Assembly (NCBI GenBank): GCA_903920455.1
Contig: CAIXLY010000077.1
Location: 1-64,000 of the forward strand
Direction of reading: 5' to 3'
Length of the DNA stretch: 64,000 bases
From: an uncultured bacterium
GTDB lineage: Bacteria; Bacteroidota; Bacteroidia; Chitinophagales; Chitinophagaceae
The notes below the pieces were generated by a model. It had not been told where the DNA came from and searched no databases. It saw only the letters and a list, made by a program, of their open reading frames with translations. Position numbers and translations under genes: made by a program. Shown here in pieces: positions 1 through 11,300 of the stretch (positions are counted from its first letter, which is position 1; every line of letters starts with the position of its first letter).

Positions 1-1
1 A

Positions 2-1006
2 GAAAATATAAGGACTCAGAATCCAAATTTTCTTTGGATCAATGATGTGGGCAATCAATATGGCGATTGGTTGAATGCCAATACCATTATTGCAGAAGGG
101 TATTCAAATTCTAGGGGCGAGGTTCCGAGAGAAGTTTTTGCCACTGCATTTTATGCCAATTCAGTGAGGCTGTTTTCAAAAATTGCTGCTGTGTTGGAAA
201 ATGAAAAAGATGCAAAAGCGTATCGTCAGTTATTTGACAGCATATACCAAAAGTTTAACGATGCCTATGTAGATGATAGTGCCAGAATAAAAGGGAATAC
301 ACAATCTGCTTATGCGCTTGCACTACACTTTGATTTACTGCCTGAAGCCAAACAGGATCTTGCCTTCCAGCATCTTATTGAATGTTTGAAAGAATATGAC
401 AACCGCATCTCAACTGGTTTTGTCACCACCTTGATGATGATGAAAGAACTTACAAAAAGAGGCAGAAATGATCTCGCTTATGCACTTCTTGAATCTGAGC
501 GATTCCCATCATGGATATATTCCATCAACCAAGGGGCTACTACAATATGGGAACGTTGGGATGGTTATGTTAAAGGACGAGGATTTCAGGATCCTGGGAT
601 GAATTCATTTTGTCATTATTCTATTGGTTCTGTAGGCGAGTGGATGTATAGGGTGTTGTTAGGAATCAATCCGTCTGATCAAGAGCCTGGATTCAAGAAG
701 ATCATCATTCATCCTCAACCGGGCGGAACAATTACATGGGCAAAGGGATCTTACAATTCCATCAGTGGGTTAATTTCAATTGATTGGAAAAAGACCGGAA
801 GCAGTTTTGCTATGGATGTTGAAATTCCTGTGAACGCAAGTGCTACTGTGATATTGCCATCAGCCAATTCTGCTGCAATTAGAATGAATTCAAAAAAGTT
901 GCACACATCACTATTGATGACAACCGATCAGCGTGCTGGAGAAACTTCAATAGAATTAGGCTCTGGAAAGTATAGTTTTGTGGTGGATAAGCTAGACTTT
1001 TATTGA
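2..1006 (+). CDS. Alpha-L-rhamnosidase (GH78), C-terminal part, 5' end outside window
   Basis: This is the 3' portion of a glycoside hydrolase that removes terminal L-rhamnose from glycans, probably in the periplasm or outside the cell. The frame is open to the first base of the window; codons before the listed ATG at 47 read ENIRTQNPNFLWINDVGNQY, so the gene starts upstream and 334 codons are visible. The (alpha/alpha)6-barrel end is recognisable from DWLNANTIIAEGY and TTIWERWDGY (about residue 180), followed by the family's GVGEWMYR-like segment and a C-terminal beta-sandwich from about residue 235. The GH78 assignment rests on these motifs and the domain order. It heads a plus-strand run with a 32-nt gap to the next gene. 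The N-terminal half and any signal peptide cannot be seen. Confidence 0.85.
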   Translation, partial: ENIRTQNPNFLWINDVGNQYGDWLNANTIIAEGYSNSRGEVPREVFATAFYANSVRLFSKIAAVLENEKDAKAYRQLFDSIYQKFNDAYVDDSARIKGNTQSAYALALHFDLLPEAKQDLAFQHLIECLKEYDNRISTGFVTTLMMMKELTKRGRNDLAYALLESERFPSWIYSINQGATTIWERWDGYVKGRGFQDPGMNSFCHYSIGSVGEWMYRVLLGINPSDQEPGFKKIIIHPQPGGTITWAKGSYNSISGLISIDWKKTGSSFAMDVEIPVNASATVILPSANSAAIRMNSKKLHTSLLMTTDQRAGETSIELGSGKYSFVVDKLDFY

Positions 1007-1038
1007 TAACAGTAGCTTAATGTTATTGACGTAATTTT

Positions 1039-3780
1039 ATGGGATTGTTTAATAAACCCTTTGCCATGCACCCTAGGTTCTTTTTTGCTATCATTTCTTT
1101 CTTTTTGATCGCTACTGCTTTCAGTCAACAAAAAACAATCTTGCAGGTTCCTGGAAGAGACAAGTATACCCACATGAATACCAATGGGCTCTCTGTACTG
1201 CCCAGTGGTCGCTATGTTCAGCCTGCTGGTCAAATAACGAGAATCACCCATGACCCATTTGGCCTGGCTATTTCACCAAATGGCAAAATAGCGGTGACGT
1301 TGCATAATGGGGTAATGACCATATTGTATCTCGATAAGGGCGAAACCATTCGGGTGCCTAGTTATGATAACAAAATCGCCTCTCCATTTACAAACGGCTC
1401 TTTACTTGGGGCTTCTTTCTATAAGGATAGTCGGGTTGTATTTCTAAGCGGTGGCGACAATGGAACAGTTATCGCATACGATTGCGTTGAATTAAAAGTC
1501 GTTAATACGTATTCACTTGATGGAAAGGTTGGAGATTTAACATTTCAAGACAGCTTTACTTCAGACCTGATATACAATGAGAAAAATAATGAATTGTTGG
1601 TCTTGGATCAAGCCAATTATCGGTTGGTGCGCATTGATTGCACAACAAAGTTCATCACTGCTTCAATACCGGCTGGCAGATTGCCATTCGGATTGGCGAT
1701 AAGTCCTGATGGATCCACTGCAGTAGTTGCCAATGTTGGGATGTATGCCTATCCATTAATTGAGGGGCTTACAAAAGAAAACTATGACAGCATGCTGATC
1801 ACTCATCATCCATACGCTCACAATACTCCTGAGTCCATCAATGGTTCTATCGTAGAAGGAAAAAAAATACCAGGGGTTGGCGATCCGAATGATCCTGAAT
1901 CAATGAGTGTGTTTACAATAGATTTGTTGAGCAACAAGGTTACCTCAAAGCTAAAGACCGGGTACCTTGTTGGACACATGCTGGAAGATGCAGAAGTTAC
2001 CGGCGGGGCCAGTCCGAATAGTATTGCTATCGACAATTCATTTGCTTATGTCAGCAATGCTACGAATGACAATATCTCAGTAATCGACTACAAGAATGGA
2101 AAAATCCTTCGTCATATACCCATTAAAGTCGATCCAAAGATTGACAGCTATAGGGGCTTGCTTCCTTTTGGTCTTTCACTTTCAAAAGATGGCTCAACCC
2201 TCTATGCTGCGCTGCTTGGGTTCAATGCTGTTGCAGTGATTGATACCAAGACTGATAAAACAATCGGTTTAATTCCAGCTGGATGGGGTGCATCAAGAGT
2301 GAAGTTCTCTCCCGATGAAAAAGAGATGTACATCATCAGTTGTCGGGGTCTTGGTGCTGGTCCAAATGGCGGTAAAGATTTCAAGGCGCCGGTTCAGGGA
2401 ACCTATATCGGTGATATTCAACTCGCTACCTTCCAGCGTTTGCAAACTCCTGATGCTTCGGTATTGGCATCATATACCAGCAGTGTGCTGGCCAATACTT
2501 ATGAGGAAGTTCCTGTTAAAAAAAGCAATAACCCAGTTCCAAACTATCCAGGTGAAAAAGAGTCCCCAATAAAACATATTGTTTACATCACCAAGGAGAA
2601 CAGGACCTACGATGAGGTGATGGGGCAAATGAAAACAGGAAGAGGAGATCCTTCAATCGCCAGATTTGGCTTGAATGTTGATTTGGTACATGAAAATAAG
2701 CGTGGTGTAGACAGCACATTTTTTTCTAATGCTAATGTATCTCCCAATCACCACAAGGCATCCAGTCAGTTTGCATATTCAGATAATTTTTACTGCGATA
2801 GTGATGCTTCGATTCATGGACATCATTGGATGATGGGCGTAATTCCGAATGAGTGGGTGGAGGTAAATTCCAATACCAGCAAAACTGCAAAGTACTTTTC
2901 ACCAGCGGCTGGAAGAAGATTCCCTGGTTCCACGGGTAGCATGGATCCTGAGGATTATGCAGAAACAGGAGGTCTTTGGGAGGCTATGGAAAGAAAGGGG
3001 GTTTCATTTTACAATTTCGGTGAGGCTAATGAAACAGCGCACGTTCGTGAAGAGTGGAATGATACAGCCACTGGTGCTGCACATGGGGTGATGGTGCCAA
3101 TGCAAAAGGCCTTGTTCACTAGAACTAGTCATAATTATGCAGGATACAATACCAATATTCCGGATCAATTCAGGATGAATCAGTTTGAATCTGAGTTTAC
3201 TGATATGTGGCTTGCTGGAAAAGAAAAAATGCCTTCATTAGTAACCGTTCAAATTCCTAATGATCATACAGCTTCACCAAGGCCTGAAGATGGTTATCCA
3301 TTCACGCACAGTTATATGGCAGACAATGATCTTGCAGTAGGAAGAATATTGCATTTTCTTTCCAGAACACCTTACTGGAAAAATATGCTGGTAGTCATTA
3401 CAGAAGACGATCCTCAAGGGGGAGTTGATCATGTTGATGCACATCGAAGTATTCTTTTGCTCGCTGGCCCTTATATAAAACGAAATTATGTTTCACATAC
3501 GCATGCGAATTTTGGATCAGTACTAAAAATGATCTATAATATTCTAGCTGTTCCCTATGTCAATCAGTATGATGTGACGGCTTCTCATCTGGGTGATTTT
3601 TTTTCAAGCAAGCCCAATTACGCTCGCTATACGCTGGAAATGCCTGATAAGCGAGTATTTGACCCAACCAATGCCATGAAAAAGTATAACAGGGATATTG
3701 ATTGGAGAAAGGTGATGCAGGGCCCTGATATGGATGATGAAGAGGAGCAAAGAACAAATCATTACAAAAAGGGAAATTAA
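1039..3780 (+). CDS. Secreted beta-propeller (YncE-like) / PF04185-type phosphoesterase fusion, copy 1
   Basis: This 913-residue two-domain protein starts with a signal peptide (FFFAIISFFLIATAFSQ; ATG at 1066 is an alternative start). Residues about 45-480 contain YVTN/YncE-type propeller repeats (ISPDGSTAVVAN, LSKDGSTLYAA). From about residue 511 an alkaline-phosphatase-superfamily phosphoesterase domain begins with HIVYITKENRTYDE, the counterpart of the ENR metal/active-site motif of the phospholipase C/acid phosphatase family. It also has SIHGHHWMMG and the metal-binding block ITEDDPQGGVDHVDAHRS. It presumably hydrolyses a phosphoester in the periplasm or at the cell surface; the substrate is unknown. 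It lies one nucleotide before the TonB receptor gene and is paralogous to the gene after that receptor, so the three probably work together (inference). Confidence 0.8.
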   Translation: MGLFNKPFAMHPRFFFAIISFFLIATAFSQQKTILQVPGRDKYTHMNTNGLSVLPSGRYVQPAGQITRITHDPFGLAISPNGKIAVTLHNGVMTILYLDKGETIRVPSYDNKIASPFTNGSLLGASFYKDSRVVFLSGGDNGTVIAYDCVELKVVNTYSLDGKVGDLTFQDSFTSDLIYNEKNNELLVLDQANYRLVRIDCTTKFITASIPAGRLPFGLAISPDGSTAVVANVGMYAYPLIEGLTKENYDSMLITHHPYAHNTPESINGSIVEGKKIPGVGDPNDPESMSVFTIDLLSNKVTSKLKTGYLVGHMLEDAEVTGGASPNSIAIDNSFAYVSNATNDNISVIDYKNGKILRHIPIKVDPKIDSYRGLLPFGLSLSKDGSTLYAALLGFNAVAVIDTKTDKTIGLIPAGWGASRVKFSPDEKEMYIISCRGLGAGPNGGKDFKAPVQGTYIGDIQLATFQRLQTPDASVLASYTSSVLANTYEEVPVKKSNNPVPNYPGEKESPIKHIVYITKENRTYDEVMGQMKTGRGDPSIARFGLNVDLVHENKRGVDSTFFSNANVSPNHHKASSQFAYSDNFYCDSDASIHGHHWMMGVIPNEWVEVNSNTSKTAKYFSPAAGRRFPGSTGSMDPEDYAETGGLWEAMERKGVSFYNFGEANETAHVREEWNDTATGAAHGVMVPMQKALFTRTSHNYAGYNTNIPDQFRMNQFESEFTDMWLAGKEKMPSLVTVQIPNDHTASPRPEDGYPFTHSYMADNDLAVGRILHFLSRTPYWKNMLVVITEDDPQGGVDHVDAHRSILLLAGPYIKRNYVSHTHANFGSVLKMIYNILAVPYVNQYDVTASHLGDFFSSKPNYARYTLEMPDKRVFDPTNAMKKYNRDIDWRKVMQGPDMDDEEEQRTNHYKKGN

Positions 3781-3781
3781 G

Positions 3782-5815
3782 ATGCGGCGCTATCTCAACA
3801 TTATTGGTGTTACGCTGACGGCGCTATTTATTAATACTCAGGTTTTTTCACAGCAGTCAGTTGATACTGCAACCATCATGGATGAGGTTACAGTGACTGC
3901 TACCAAACGCTCAATGAACAAGTCAGCACTTCCTTATTCGGTTGAGCTGTTGACAAGAGAAGAGTCTTTACTAAACCTTTCTCGTACGGTGCCAGAGTCG
4001 CTCGCTGGAATTCCTGGTGTTTTTATTCAGAAGACCAATCATGCTGGAGGAGCTCCTTTTGTGCGCGGACTAACGGGCAATCAATCACTGATATTAGTAG
4101 ATGGCATTCGCTTGAACAATTCTATTTTCCGTTATGGGCCCAATCAATACTTAACACTGGTTGATCCATTTATCGTTGAACGGGTAGAAGTTGTAAAAGG
4201 AACCGGCTCTGTGCAATATGGTAGTGATGCCATGACTGGAGTTATCAATATCCAGACCAATTCATTGAAATTTAGGGAGCAGGAATTGTGGAGGGAAAGA
4301 GCTACTGCAAGGATTACTGAATCTGGCATGGAGTTTTCTGTTCGTCCAGAATTGAAATACGAGGGCAAGCGATTTGCGTTTGTAATGGGTGCAAGTCAAA
4401 AGAAATTTGGAGACCTTAGAGGAGGCGATACAACAGGGCTTCAAAGGCCTTCAGGATATGGTGAGAAAGCCTTCGATGCAAAAGTAATGGCCAACTTGGG
4501 CGCCAACTGGATCATCACATCTTCTTATCAATGGTTGAGTCAGCATCATGTTCCAGTTTATCATAAATATCTCCTAGAGAACTATGCGCTCAATACTTCA
4601 GATCCGCTGACGCGCGGGTTGGGGTATTTAAAAGTGAATAAGAAATTCGACCATGCAATAGTGAAAGAGCTCGACTTTTTTGTTGCCAATCAATTTATTG
4701 AGGATTCTCGCTATATCAGAAAAAATGCTAGTCAGGTCCTGCGTTCGGAGTTTGATCAAATATCCACTGTCTCAGGTGGAATAGATATGTCGACAGCAAT
4801 ACTTTCAGCATGGACAGCCAATTCCGGCATTGAGATGTATGTCGATAAGGTGGAGAGTTCAAGAAGTGAGAGGAATATTGATGGAGAATCAATAACCCGC
4901 ATGCGCGGTTTATATCCGAATGGCGCAACCTATTCAAACCTTGCCATCTATTCTCTTCATCATTTAAATTTAGGAAGGCTAAATGTTGAAGGTGGATTAC
5001 GCTATAATATATATCAAGCAAAGATTACAGATATTACCCTTGGAAGAATTAGGCTTAGTCCAAGTGCATTGGTTTTTCAAGGCGGAGTAAATTACCAGCT
5101 CAAGAAGGGAATTCATCTTTATGCTAACGTCAGTGATGGATTCAGGGCTCCAAACATAGATGATCTTGGTACGCTGGGCATTGTTGATTTTAGGTATGAA
5201 ATTCCAGCCTATGACCTTAGGCCTGAGCGTTCTGTTAACCATGAAGTTGGACTCAAATATTTTGATAGTAAGTTTAGCGGAAGCCTCGCAGTGTTTAGAA
5301 CAAATCTTTTTGATCTGATCTCGAGAGTGAAAACGTCAGAGGTGGTTGGTGGCTATGATGTATATAAAAAAATCAATATTGATAAGGGGTTTATTCGGGG
5401 CTGGGAAATACAAGCAGCGTATCAGCCAATTAAACAAATTAGATTGCATGCTTCTGCTACGAGCTTATTTGGGCAAAGCATTACAAAGGATCAGCCCCTT
5501 CGACGAATACCGCCATTCAATGCAAGATTGGGTTCGGAGTACTCTATATCCAATTATGTTTTTGGTATTGTCTTTGATTATGCTTCTGCACAAAGACGAC
5601 TGGAATCTGGTGATAAATCCGATAACCGTATTCCTGTAGGCGGTACACCAGGATTTAATATTTTGAATCTGCATGCCAGCGCAACATATCGAAATGTGAC
5701 AATAAGAACTTATCTTAATAATGTCTTTAATCAAGATTATCGCACACATGGTTCAGGAATAAATGGGATGGGTCGTGCTTTCTCCATGATGTTAGTCTGG
5801 CAGTTCAATCATTAA
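3782..5815 (+). CDS. TonB-dependent outer membrane receptor
   Basis: This is a 677-residue TonB-dependent receptor. The ORF track starts at 3734 inside the previous gene, but ATG 3782 gives a proper signal peptide (MRRYLNIIGVTLTALFINTQVFSQ) and sits one nucleotide after the upstream stop. The TonB-box-like segment DEVTVTATKR is followed by a plug domain with FVRGLTGNQSLILVDGIRLN and VERVEVVKGTGSVQYGSDAMTGVINI, then a beta-barrel ending in an aromatic-rich strand (MLVWQF). It lacks the N-terminal carboxypeptidase-regulatory domain of SusC proteins and has no SusD neighbour, so it resembles siderophore, heme or cofactor receptors more than glycan importers. Flanking by two phosphoesterase paralogues suggests import of a product released by them. 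The substrate is not identifiable. Confidence 0.88.
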   Translation: MRRYLNIIGVTLTALFINTQVFSQQSVDTATIMDEVTVTATKRSMNKSALPYSVELLTREESLLNLSRTVPESLAGIPGVFIQKTNHAGGAPFVRGLTGNQSLILVDGIRLNNSIFRYGPNQYLTLVDPFIVERVEVVKGTGSVQYGSDAMTGVINIQTNSLKFREQELWRERATARITESGMEFSVRPELKYEGKRFAFVMGASQKKFGDLRGGDTTGLQRPSGYGEKAFDAKVMANLGANWIITSSYQWLSQHHVPVYHKYLLENYALNTSDPLTRGLGYLKVNKKFDHAIVKELDFFVANQFIEDSRYIRKNASQVLRSEFDQISTVSGGIDMSTAILSAWTANSGIEMYVDKVESSRSERNIDGESITRMRGLYPNGATYSNLAIYSLHHLNLGRLNVEGGLRYNIYQAKITDITLGRIRLSPSALVFQGGVNYQLKKGIHLYANVSDGFRAPNIDDLGTLGIVDFRYEIPAYDLRPERSVNHEVGLKYFDSKFSGSLAVFRTNLFDLISRVKTSEVVGGYDVYKKINIDKGFIRGWEIQAAYQPIKQIRLHASATSLFGQSITKDQPLRRIPPFNARLGSEYSISNYVFGIVFDYASAQRRLESGDKSDNRIPVGGTPGFNILNLHASATYRNVTIRTYLNNVFNQDYRTHGSGINGMGRAFSMMLVWQFNH

Positions 5816-5826
5816 AATATATTGCT

Positions 5827-8238
5827 ATGTATAAATTACTTTTTCTTTGTTTGTTGGTTACAACATCATTTGTTCATGCACAGATTATCAATTTGCCTAA
5901 TCCAGTTCAACTTCCCAATGGCTGGAAGCTGACTCCGGCAGGCGAATCCTTCGGATTGGGAGATCTTCCATTGAACCTTGCAGTAAGCAATTCTGAAAAG
6001 TATATTGCTGTGACCAATAATGGGCAGAGTACACAGAGCATTCAATTGATTGATGTAAAGAAGAAAAAAGTAATTGACTCTGTGGTTATCGAAAAGTCGT
6101 GGTACGGACTTTCCTTTACCTCTGATGATCGATTTCTTTATGCATCAGGTGGGCATGATAATAGAATTATAAAATATGAGATCTCGTCTGGAAAATTGAA
6201 ACGTATTGATGTGATCAAGTTAGATAAACCTTGGCCTGTGCGTGTTGGTCCTGCTGGTCTTGCTATTGATGAAGTGAGAAATAGAATGTATGTAGTGACC
6301 AGAGAAGACAAAAGCTTATACATCATTGACCTCAAGACAAATTCGGTTATCAATAAGGTAGGGCTTGATGCAGAGGCTTATGATTGTAAAATTTCTAAAG
6401 GCGGAAAAGAGTTGTATATCAGTTGTTGGGGATGTGATAAGATTGTATTGTTTGACCTTGAAAAAAACATGTTTAATACTGCCATCACTGTTGGTGACAA
6501 TCCCAATGAGATGCTTTTATCGCCCGATGGAAAGCTCTTGTATGTTTGCAATTCCAATGACAACTCCGTATCTGTTATTGATCTGCAAACCAAGCGGGTA
6601 ATTGAAACCCTTGATGCAGCGATGTATCCCAATTCTCCTAGTGGATCTACCAGCAACAGCCTCGCGCTTGATTCCAAAACAAATACATTATTTATTGCCA
6701 ATGCAAACAACAACTGCGTCGCAGTTTTTGATGTGGCTGTTAAGGGTAAAAGTTTTTCTAAGGGATTTATTCCTGTAGGCTGGTATCCCACTTCTGTTCG
6801 TTTTGTAGACGGCAAGCTTTGGGTAGCTAATGGTAAGGGGATGACTTCGAAGAGCAATCCGTTTGGCCCCTCGCCCCTTCGCAGGAAGCAGGAGGTTATC
6901 CATCATGGGTATGAAGTGCGTGATGCTTCTCAGGTAGAATATATTGGCAGCCTTTTTAAGGGCAGTATGAGTGTGATACCCTCTCCAACAGAAGAGCAGC
7001 TAGATGTCTATTCAAGAGCGGTGTATTCAAATTCTCCTTATTCAGTTGCCAAGACGAAACTTGCAGACTCACTTGCTCCTGGATTTCCAATCCCTATGAA
7101 GCTCGGTCAGCAGTCGCCCATCAAACACGTTTTTTATGTGATCAAGGAAAACAGAACCTACGATCAGGTATTGGCAGATGTTGCAGGTGGAAATGGAGAT
7201 ACGTCGCTTCTGTTGTTTGGGAAAAATATCACTCCCAATCAGCATGCTTTGGCAGAATCTTTTGTGTTGCTTGATAATTTTTTTGTGGATGCTGAGGTGA
7301 GTGCAGACGGACACAATTGGAGCATGGGAGCTTATGCAACGGACTATCTTGAAAAGACCTGGCCTAGCAGTTATAGCGGAAGAGGTGGTACATATGGCGG
7401 AGAGGGAGATCGTGAGGTTGCAAATAATAAGGGTGGTTTTATTTGGGATAATTGTGCCCGGTCTAATATTAGTTATAGAACCTATGGTGAGTTCACAAGT
7501 GATTTTAAACCAAAGCTAAAATCCCTTGAAGACCACTACTGTACCTATTATCCTGATTACGATATGACCGTGATGGATACTACAAGGTTTTCGTTGTGGA
7601 AACGCGACTTTGATTCACTCCTTGCCATCAATAAAGTACCTCAGTTTAGCACGATAAGATTTAGTAATGATCATACAGAAGGACTAAGCCTAGGAAGACC
7701 CTCTCCATATGCGCATGTTGCAGACAATGACCTTGCTGTTGGCCTATTTATTGAGGCCTTATCCAAGAGTTCTATTTGGAACGAATCCGTGGTGTTCATT
7801 CTGGAAGATGATGCGCAGAATGGCGCAGACCATGTAGATGCTCACAGAAGCCCTGCCTATGTTGCAGGTGGGTTTGTAAAAAGAAGTTTCGTTGATCATA
7901 CGCCATATACAACAAGTTCTATGCTCAGGACCATGGAGTTGATTCTTGGAATGCCTCCAATGACCCAGTACGATGCTGCCGCCACGCCAATGTGGCGTTG
8001 CTTCGATTCAACAGCTCAACGTTTTGAATTTAGTGCAATTGCTCCGGGAGTAAATTTATTCGAGAAAAATACCGCTATTAATCAATGGCAGAAAAAGTCT
8101 GATCAGTTCGATTTCTCCAAAGAAGACAACATCAATGATATTGAATTCAATGAAGTACTGTGGTCTGCCCTTAAAGGCGATATTCCTTTTCCCGGTCCAA
8201 GAAGATCAGCATTTCTCGCTACGCCAGAGAAGGATTAG
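5827..8238 (+). CDS. Secreted beta-propeller / PF04185-type phosphoesterase fusion, copy 2
   Basis: This 803-residue paralogue of the gene at 1039-3780 has the same architecture. A signal peptide (YKLLFLCLLVTTSFVHAQ) is followed by YVTN-type propeller repeats (LSPDGKLLYVCNSNDNSVSV) to about residue 400. A phosphoesterase domain from about residue 428 has HVFYVIKENRTYDQ, SADGHNWSMG and LEDDAQNGADHVDAHRS. The key motifs of copy 1 are all kept, so both are probably active, while the propellers and loops differ considerably, which argues for different substrates or division of labour. It starts 11 nt after the receptor gene and is probably cotranscribed with it. The exact reaction is unknown. Confidence 0.8.
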   Translation: MYKLLFLCLLVTTSFVHAQIINLPNPVQLPNGWKLTPAGESFGLGDLPLNLAVSNSEKYIAVTNNGQSTQSIQLIDVKKKKVIDSVVIEKSWYGLSFTSDDRFLYASGGHDNRIIKYEISSGKLKRIDVIKLDKPWPVRVGPAGLAIDEVRNRMYVVTREDKSLYIIDLKTNSVINKVGLDAEAYDCKISKGGKELYISCWGCDKIVLFDLEKNMFNTAITVGDNPNEMLLSPDGKLLYVCNSNDNSVSVIDLQTKRVIETLDAAMYPNSPSGSTSNSLALDSKTNTLFIANANNNCVAVFDVAVKGKSFSKGFIPVGWYPTSVRFVDGKLWVANGKGMTSKSNPFGPSPLRRKQEVIHHGYEVRDASQVEYIGSLFKGSMSVIPSPTEEQLDVYSRAVYSNSPYSVAKTKLADSLAPGFPIPMKLGQQSPIKHVFYVIKENRTYDQVLADVAGGNGDTSLLLFGKNITPNQHALAESFVLLDNFFVDAEVSADGHNWSMGAYATDYLEKTWPSSYSGRGGTYGGEGDREVANNKGGFIWDNCARSNISYRTYGEFTSDFKPKLKSLEDHYCTYYPDYDMTVMDTTRFSLWKRDFDSLLAINKVPQFSTIRFSNDHTEGLSLGRPSPYAHVADNDLAVGLFIEALSKSSIWNESVVFILEDDAQNGADHVDAHRSPAYVAGGFVKRSFVDHTPYTTSSMLRTMELILGMPPMTQYDAAATPMWRCFDSTAQRFEFSAIAPGVNLFEKNTAINQWQKKSDQFDFSKEDNINDIEFNEVLWSALKGDIPFPGPRRSAFLATPEKD

Positions 8239-8334
8239 CAGCTAGTAGTTACAACTCTTTTCAGGTGACTGACTTCGTTCTTCATTGCATTCCTGCACTT
8301 GAATTGCTTATCTTGAGCATTCAAAATTATAGGC

Positions 8335-11300
8335 ATGAGACAACTGATAAAGAGCACAAAACCAGTTTCGTTATTGTTCTTTTTTATGCTACTGCTGGGC
8401 AATGCTACAATTGCTCAAAAGAAGATTGCAAAAAAGCCAATCGCTACAGCATCATCAATTGATTTCAATGCATATTTCAAGCCGCTTGTTTGGAGAAACA
8501 TCGGCCCAACCCGTGGAGGAAGGTCTGTAGCGGCAACAGGAGTCAATGGGAATCCGCTGGTCTATTATATGGGAATAACAGGCGGTGGATTGTGGAAGAC
8601 GGAAGATGCGGGGCAATCTTGGAAAAATATTTCAGATGGTTATTTTAATACGGGCTCCGTTGGTGCAGTGGCTGTCTCCGAATCAGATCCTAATGTAATT
8701 TTTGTTGGTATGGGAGAACATGCGCCGCGGGGCGTGATGACTTCCTACGGGGATGGTGTTTATCTTTCAACAGATGCTGGAAAGACCTGGCAGCATTTGG
8801 GGCTTGAACTGACTCGTCATATCTCAAGCATCAGAATTCATCCAACCAATCCCGACATCATATATGTAGCGGCCCAAGGTGCATTATATGGGCCTTCTAA
8901 GGAAAGGGGAATTTATAAGTCGGTTGATGGAGGAAAATCATGGAAGCAAATTTTATATGTAGATGAAAATTCAGGTTGCTCAGACTTGAATATGGACATC
9001 AACAATCCCCGTGTTTTGTATGCTGCTATGTGGGACCATCGCAGGTTGCCCTGGGCAATTCAAAGTGGTGGCAAAGGAAGTGGTTTGTATAAGAGCACGG
9101 ATGCTGGAGAAACTTGGAACAAAATTGAACAAGGTCTGCCTGATGAACTTGGCAAGATGGCGGTTGCGGTATCTCCCGCCAATTCAAATATTGTTTACAG
9201 CTTGGTAGAGAGCAATACTGAAAAAGAAAAAGGTGGACTTTTTGTTTCGATAGATGCCGGAAAAAATTGGAATAAAGTGAGCAGCGATCACCGTCTTACA
9301 AGCAGGGCATGGTATTATATAGAGTTAGCTGCTGATCCGCAGCAGGAGAATACGATTTATGTCCTTGGTGCGGCTGGATTAAAATCGGAAGATGGGGGAA
9401 GGACCTGGACTGAAATTCGGGGAATACATTCAGATTATCATCAGCTTTGGATAAATCCGACCAACAATAAAAATATGGTGATTGCTAACGACGCTGGTGC
9501 TGCGATCACTTTCAATGCTGGTAAAATATGGTCATCTCAAGACAATCATCCTACCGGACAATTCTATCGCATCAATGTGGATAATCTATTTCCATATAAT
9601 ATCTATTCAGGTCAGCAGGATTATTCTTCTATCAAGATGGCCAGCAGAAACACAACTGGTGGTAGGATTTCTGAAAGGGAGTGGACGTATTCAGCAGGAA
9701 GTGAATCTGCTTTTCTTGGCTTTGATCCAAATAATCCCCGTTATGTAATGGGGGGAAGTTATCAGGGAACTATTGAATTGCTTGATTCACAAACTGGAGA
9801 AGGAGTTGGTGTCATGATTCATCCTGTCCAGTATCAAGCCTTGCAGCCGAAGGACATGAAATATAGGTTCAACTGGAATGCTCCAATATTTTATTCTGCT
9901 CATGAGAAGAATGTATTTTATCATGCTGGAAATCGCTTGTTCAAAACATATGATATGGGCAAGTCATGGCAAGTGATTTCGCCTGACCTAACAACCCATG
10001 ACACCAGTAAAATGGGGATTAGCGGTTATCCGTATACGAACGAAGGTGCTGGTGGCGAGAACTATTGCACCATCAGCTACGTAGCGGAGTCGAGATTGGA
10101 AAAAGGCGTGTTGTACACAGGGAGTGATGATGGATTAATTCATATCACCAGAGATGGAGGAGCTAGCTGGAGCAACATCACGCCACCTGATCTGGGAGAA
10201 GCTGTTGTCAATGCAATAGAAGTCTCCCCACATGATCCTGCAGCTGTATATATTGCCGCAAATAAATATAAGTTTAATGATTTTACACCTATTGCTTATC
10301 GATCAGTTGATTATGGAAAGAGCTGGATAAAAATTGTTGCAGGCATACCATACGGATCTTTTCTAAGGGTGGTCAGAGAAGACGATAGGAGAAAAGGGCT
10401 TTTGTATGCAGGGACAGAACGAGGACTTTATCTGTCTTACGATAATGGTGATCATTGGTTTGCTTATCAAGGCAATCTTCCCATTGTGCCAATTACAGAC
10501 TTAAGGGTGCATAGGGGAAATCTTATTGCTTCTACCCAAGGTCGGGCAATATGGATTCTAGACGACCTTCAGCCAATTAGAAGTTTTGATCCGTTGATAG
10601 CGCAGCAAATTAAACTTATGCCGATTGCAGAAGTCTTCAGAGTGTCTGGCTATAGCATGTTTGATGAGAACAAAGATCCTGAGCAACTCTCTCCAAATAC
10701 CGTAAGTGCAAATCCAAGTACTGGTGCTGTCATGTTCTATCACTTGCCGGACAACGCAGATTCCATTAAAGAAATAAAGATTGAGATCAAAGACGCCCAG
10801 GGCGAGCTTGTTCGAAGTTTTAGTGGAACTGCTGCTGCGAAGAAGTCATTGATTAATCTTTCCGAAACAGATCCTTTGCTTACAAAGCGCAAGGGGCTTA
10901 ATCGTTTTGTTTGGGATTTGAGAAGACAAGATATGCCCATGATTGATGGCGTATATATTGAGGGTAGTTATACTGCAGGAAAAGTAAGACCCGGAATGTA
11001 TACCGTTACAATGACCGTTGACGGCATGGTGAGTTCAACCCAGTTTTTAATTCAGCCCGACCCTCGTGTACAGTCTAGTATAAGTGATTATGCGCTGCAT
11101 GATGATTTTTTAAAAAAGCTAGAAGCTGAGGTGATGGATATACACGTTTCAGTTATTCGCATGAGAAACCTTTCTGCTCAGATTAAATCGATGGCTAGAT
11201 TGGCGGAAAAGGACACTGCCAATCAGCCTATTATACAGCTTGCTCAACAGCTCAGTGATCGGATTAAAAACTGGGAGGAGAAGCTTATACAGCCCAAAAG

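Noticed and set aside
6378-6857. 159-codon minus-strand ORF inside the second propeller-phosphoesterase gene
   Set aside because: It is antisense to propeller repeats; the apparent order comes from the repeats on the coding strand.
8581-10500. Possible tandem DNA repeats in the Asp-box gene
   Set aside because: Only the short protein motif recurs; the nucleotide sequence of the blades is too diverged to be a DNA repeat.
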